Shown one piece after another: positions 21,859-21,903 of a stretch of DNA of 21,903 nt (position 1 is its first letter; every line of letters starts with the position of its first letter). Source of the stretch: Treponema sp. UBA937 (GTDB taxonomy: Bacteria; Spirochaetota; Spirochaetia; Treponematales; Breznakiellaceae); the NCBI GenBank assembly GCA_002293455.1, contig DBDH01000002.1, forward strand, positions 19,436-41,338, given 5' to 3'. The translations under genes and the position numbers were made by a program. The notes beneath the pieces were generated by a model. It did no database searches. It saw nothing but the letters and a program-made list of their open reading frames with translations, and was not told the DNA's origin.

Positions 21859-21903
21859 TGTTTGTAATCTTGAAAGAAATCAAAAAGGATTATTGACACC
21901 TTC
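21859..21903 (+). repeat. Direct repeat copy B at the window end (relaxase 3' fragment)
   Basis: This copy is 44 of 45 bases identical to 20725-20769 and starts 1134 bases later. It is cut by the window edge and probably continues. Read in the relaxase frame it gives CNLERNQKGLLTP again, preceded by an open, unrelated segment (ADINKEIIPALVSV). Confidence 0.85.

Larger units (their letters stand above)
15356..21903. mobile_element. Integrated mobilizable element at tRNA-Arg (left part, right end outside window)
   Basis: From the tRNA-Arg 3' end onward the gene content changes to integrase, topoisomerase III, relaxase and an ORF6N gene, with lower GC and long repeat-rich DNA. An integrase gene directly beside a tRNA and reading away from it is the standard layout of tRNA-integrated elements. 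A relaxase plus TopB without visible secretion genes suggests an integrative mobilizable element or the start of a larger conjugative one. I do not see a second copy of the tRNA 3' sequence in the window, so the far junction and total size are unknown. The exact left border is presumably within the T arm or acceptor 3' half, 15400-15428. Confidence 0.75.

Overview
The window looks like a chromosomal segment of an anaerobic, fermentative bacterium. A gut-type spirochaete of the Treponema group is the best guess. That guess rests on the flavour of the proteins (GTP-dependent PEP carboxykinase, a YqhD-type alcohol dehydrogenase, ferredoxin-tailed aldo/keto reductase, Rpn/PD-(D/E)XK gene, outer-membrane beta-barrel tail), not on any rRNA, so it is an inference.

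Layout. Positions 1-765 hold a partial Rpn-type nuclease gene and a decayed small gene, both on the minus strand. Positions 868-2613 encode a secreted trypsin-like protease fused to a C-terminal beta-barrel. Positions 2708-4800 hold argA-recO, overlapping by one base, followed by a short MITE-like cluster of palindromes. A minus-strand alcohol dehydrogenase follows (5016-6191), then ruvA-ruvB-queA plus a small membrane protein gene (6337-9314). A bidirectional terminator separates these from minus-strand pckG (9368-11188), which is followed by a minus-strand radical SAM/SPASM gene (11369-12559). A plus-strand run of three genes comes next: aldo/keto reductase, alkyltransferase-like protein and Gfo/Idh-type oxidoreductase (12747-15230). 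This part is ordinary core metabolism and DNA repair.

At 15356 a tRNA-Arg(CCU) gene marks a boundary. A tyrosine recombinase gene starts 92 bases after it, reading away from it. What follows is AT-richer and accessory: a topoisomerase III gene (topB, minus), an 816-base control region, a VirD2/DUF3363-like relaxase gene (plus), and an ORF6N/PLD-like gene. I read this as the left part of an integrated mobilizable element using the 3' end of the tRNA as attachment site. No coupling protein, type IV secretion gene or right-hand attachment site lies in the window, so the element continues beyond base 21903.

The most interesting sequence is the control region at 18812-19627, between divergent topB and relaxase genes. 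It holds a 189-base tandem duplication, three copies of a 24-base palindrome (one abutting the relaxase ribosome-binding site in reverse orientation), inverted pairs of a DnaA-box-like 9-mer, two ATCGAT-cored hairpins and four GTAATAC repeats in AT-rich DNA. It is a strong candidate for an oriT and/or vegetative origin with autoregulatory operators.

Two further patterns stand out. Five genes (argA, ruvA, the 9036 gene, topB and the ORF6N gene) have a -10-like hexamer exactly six bases before the ATG and no Shine-Dalgarno, which predicts leaderless mRNAs. The last 45 bases of the window repeat part of the relaxase 3' end, so the ORF6N gene sits between direct repeats.
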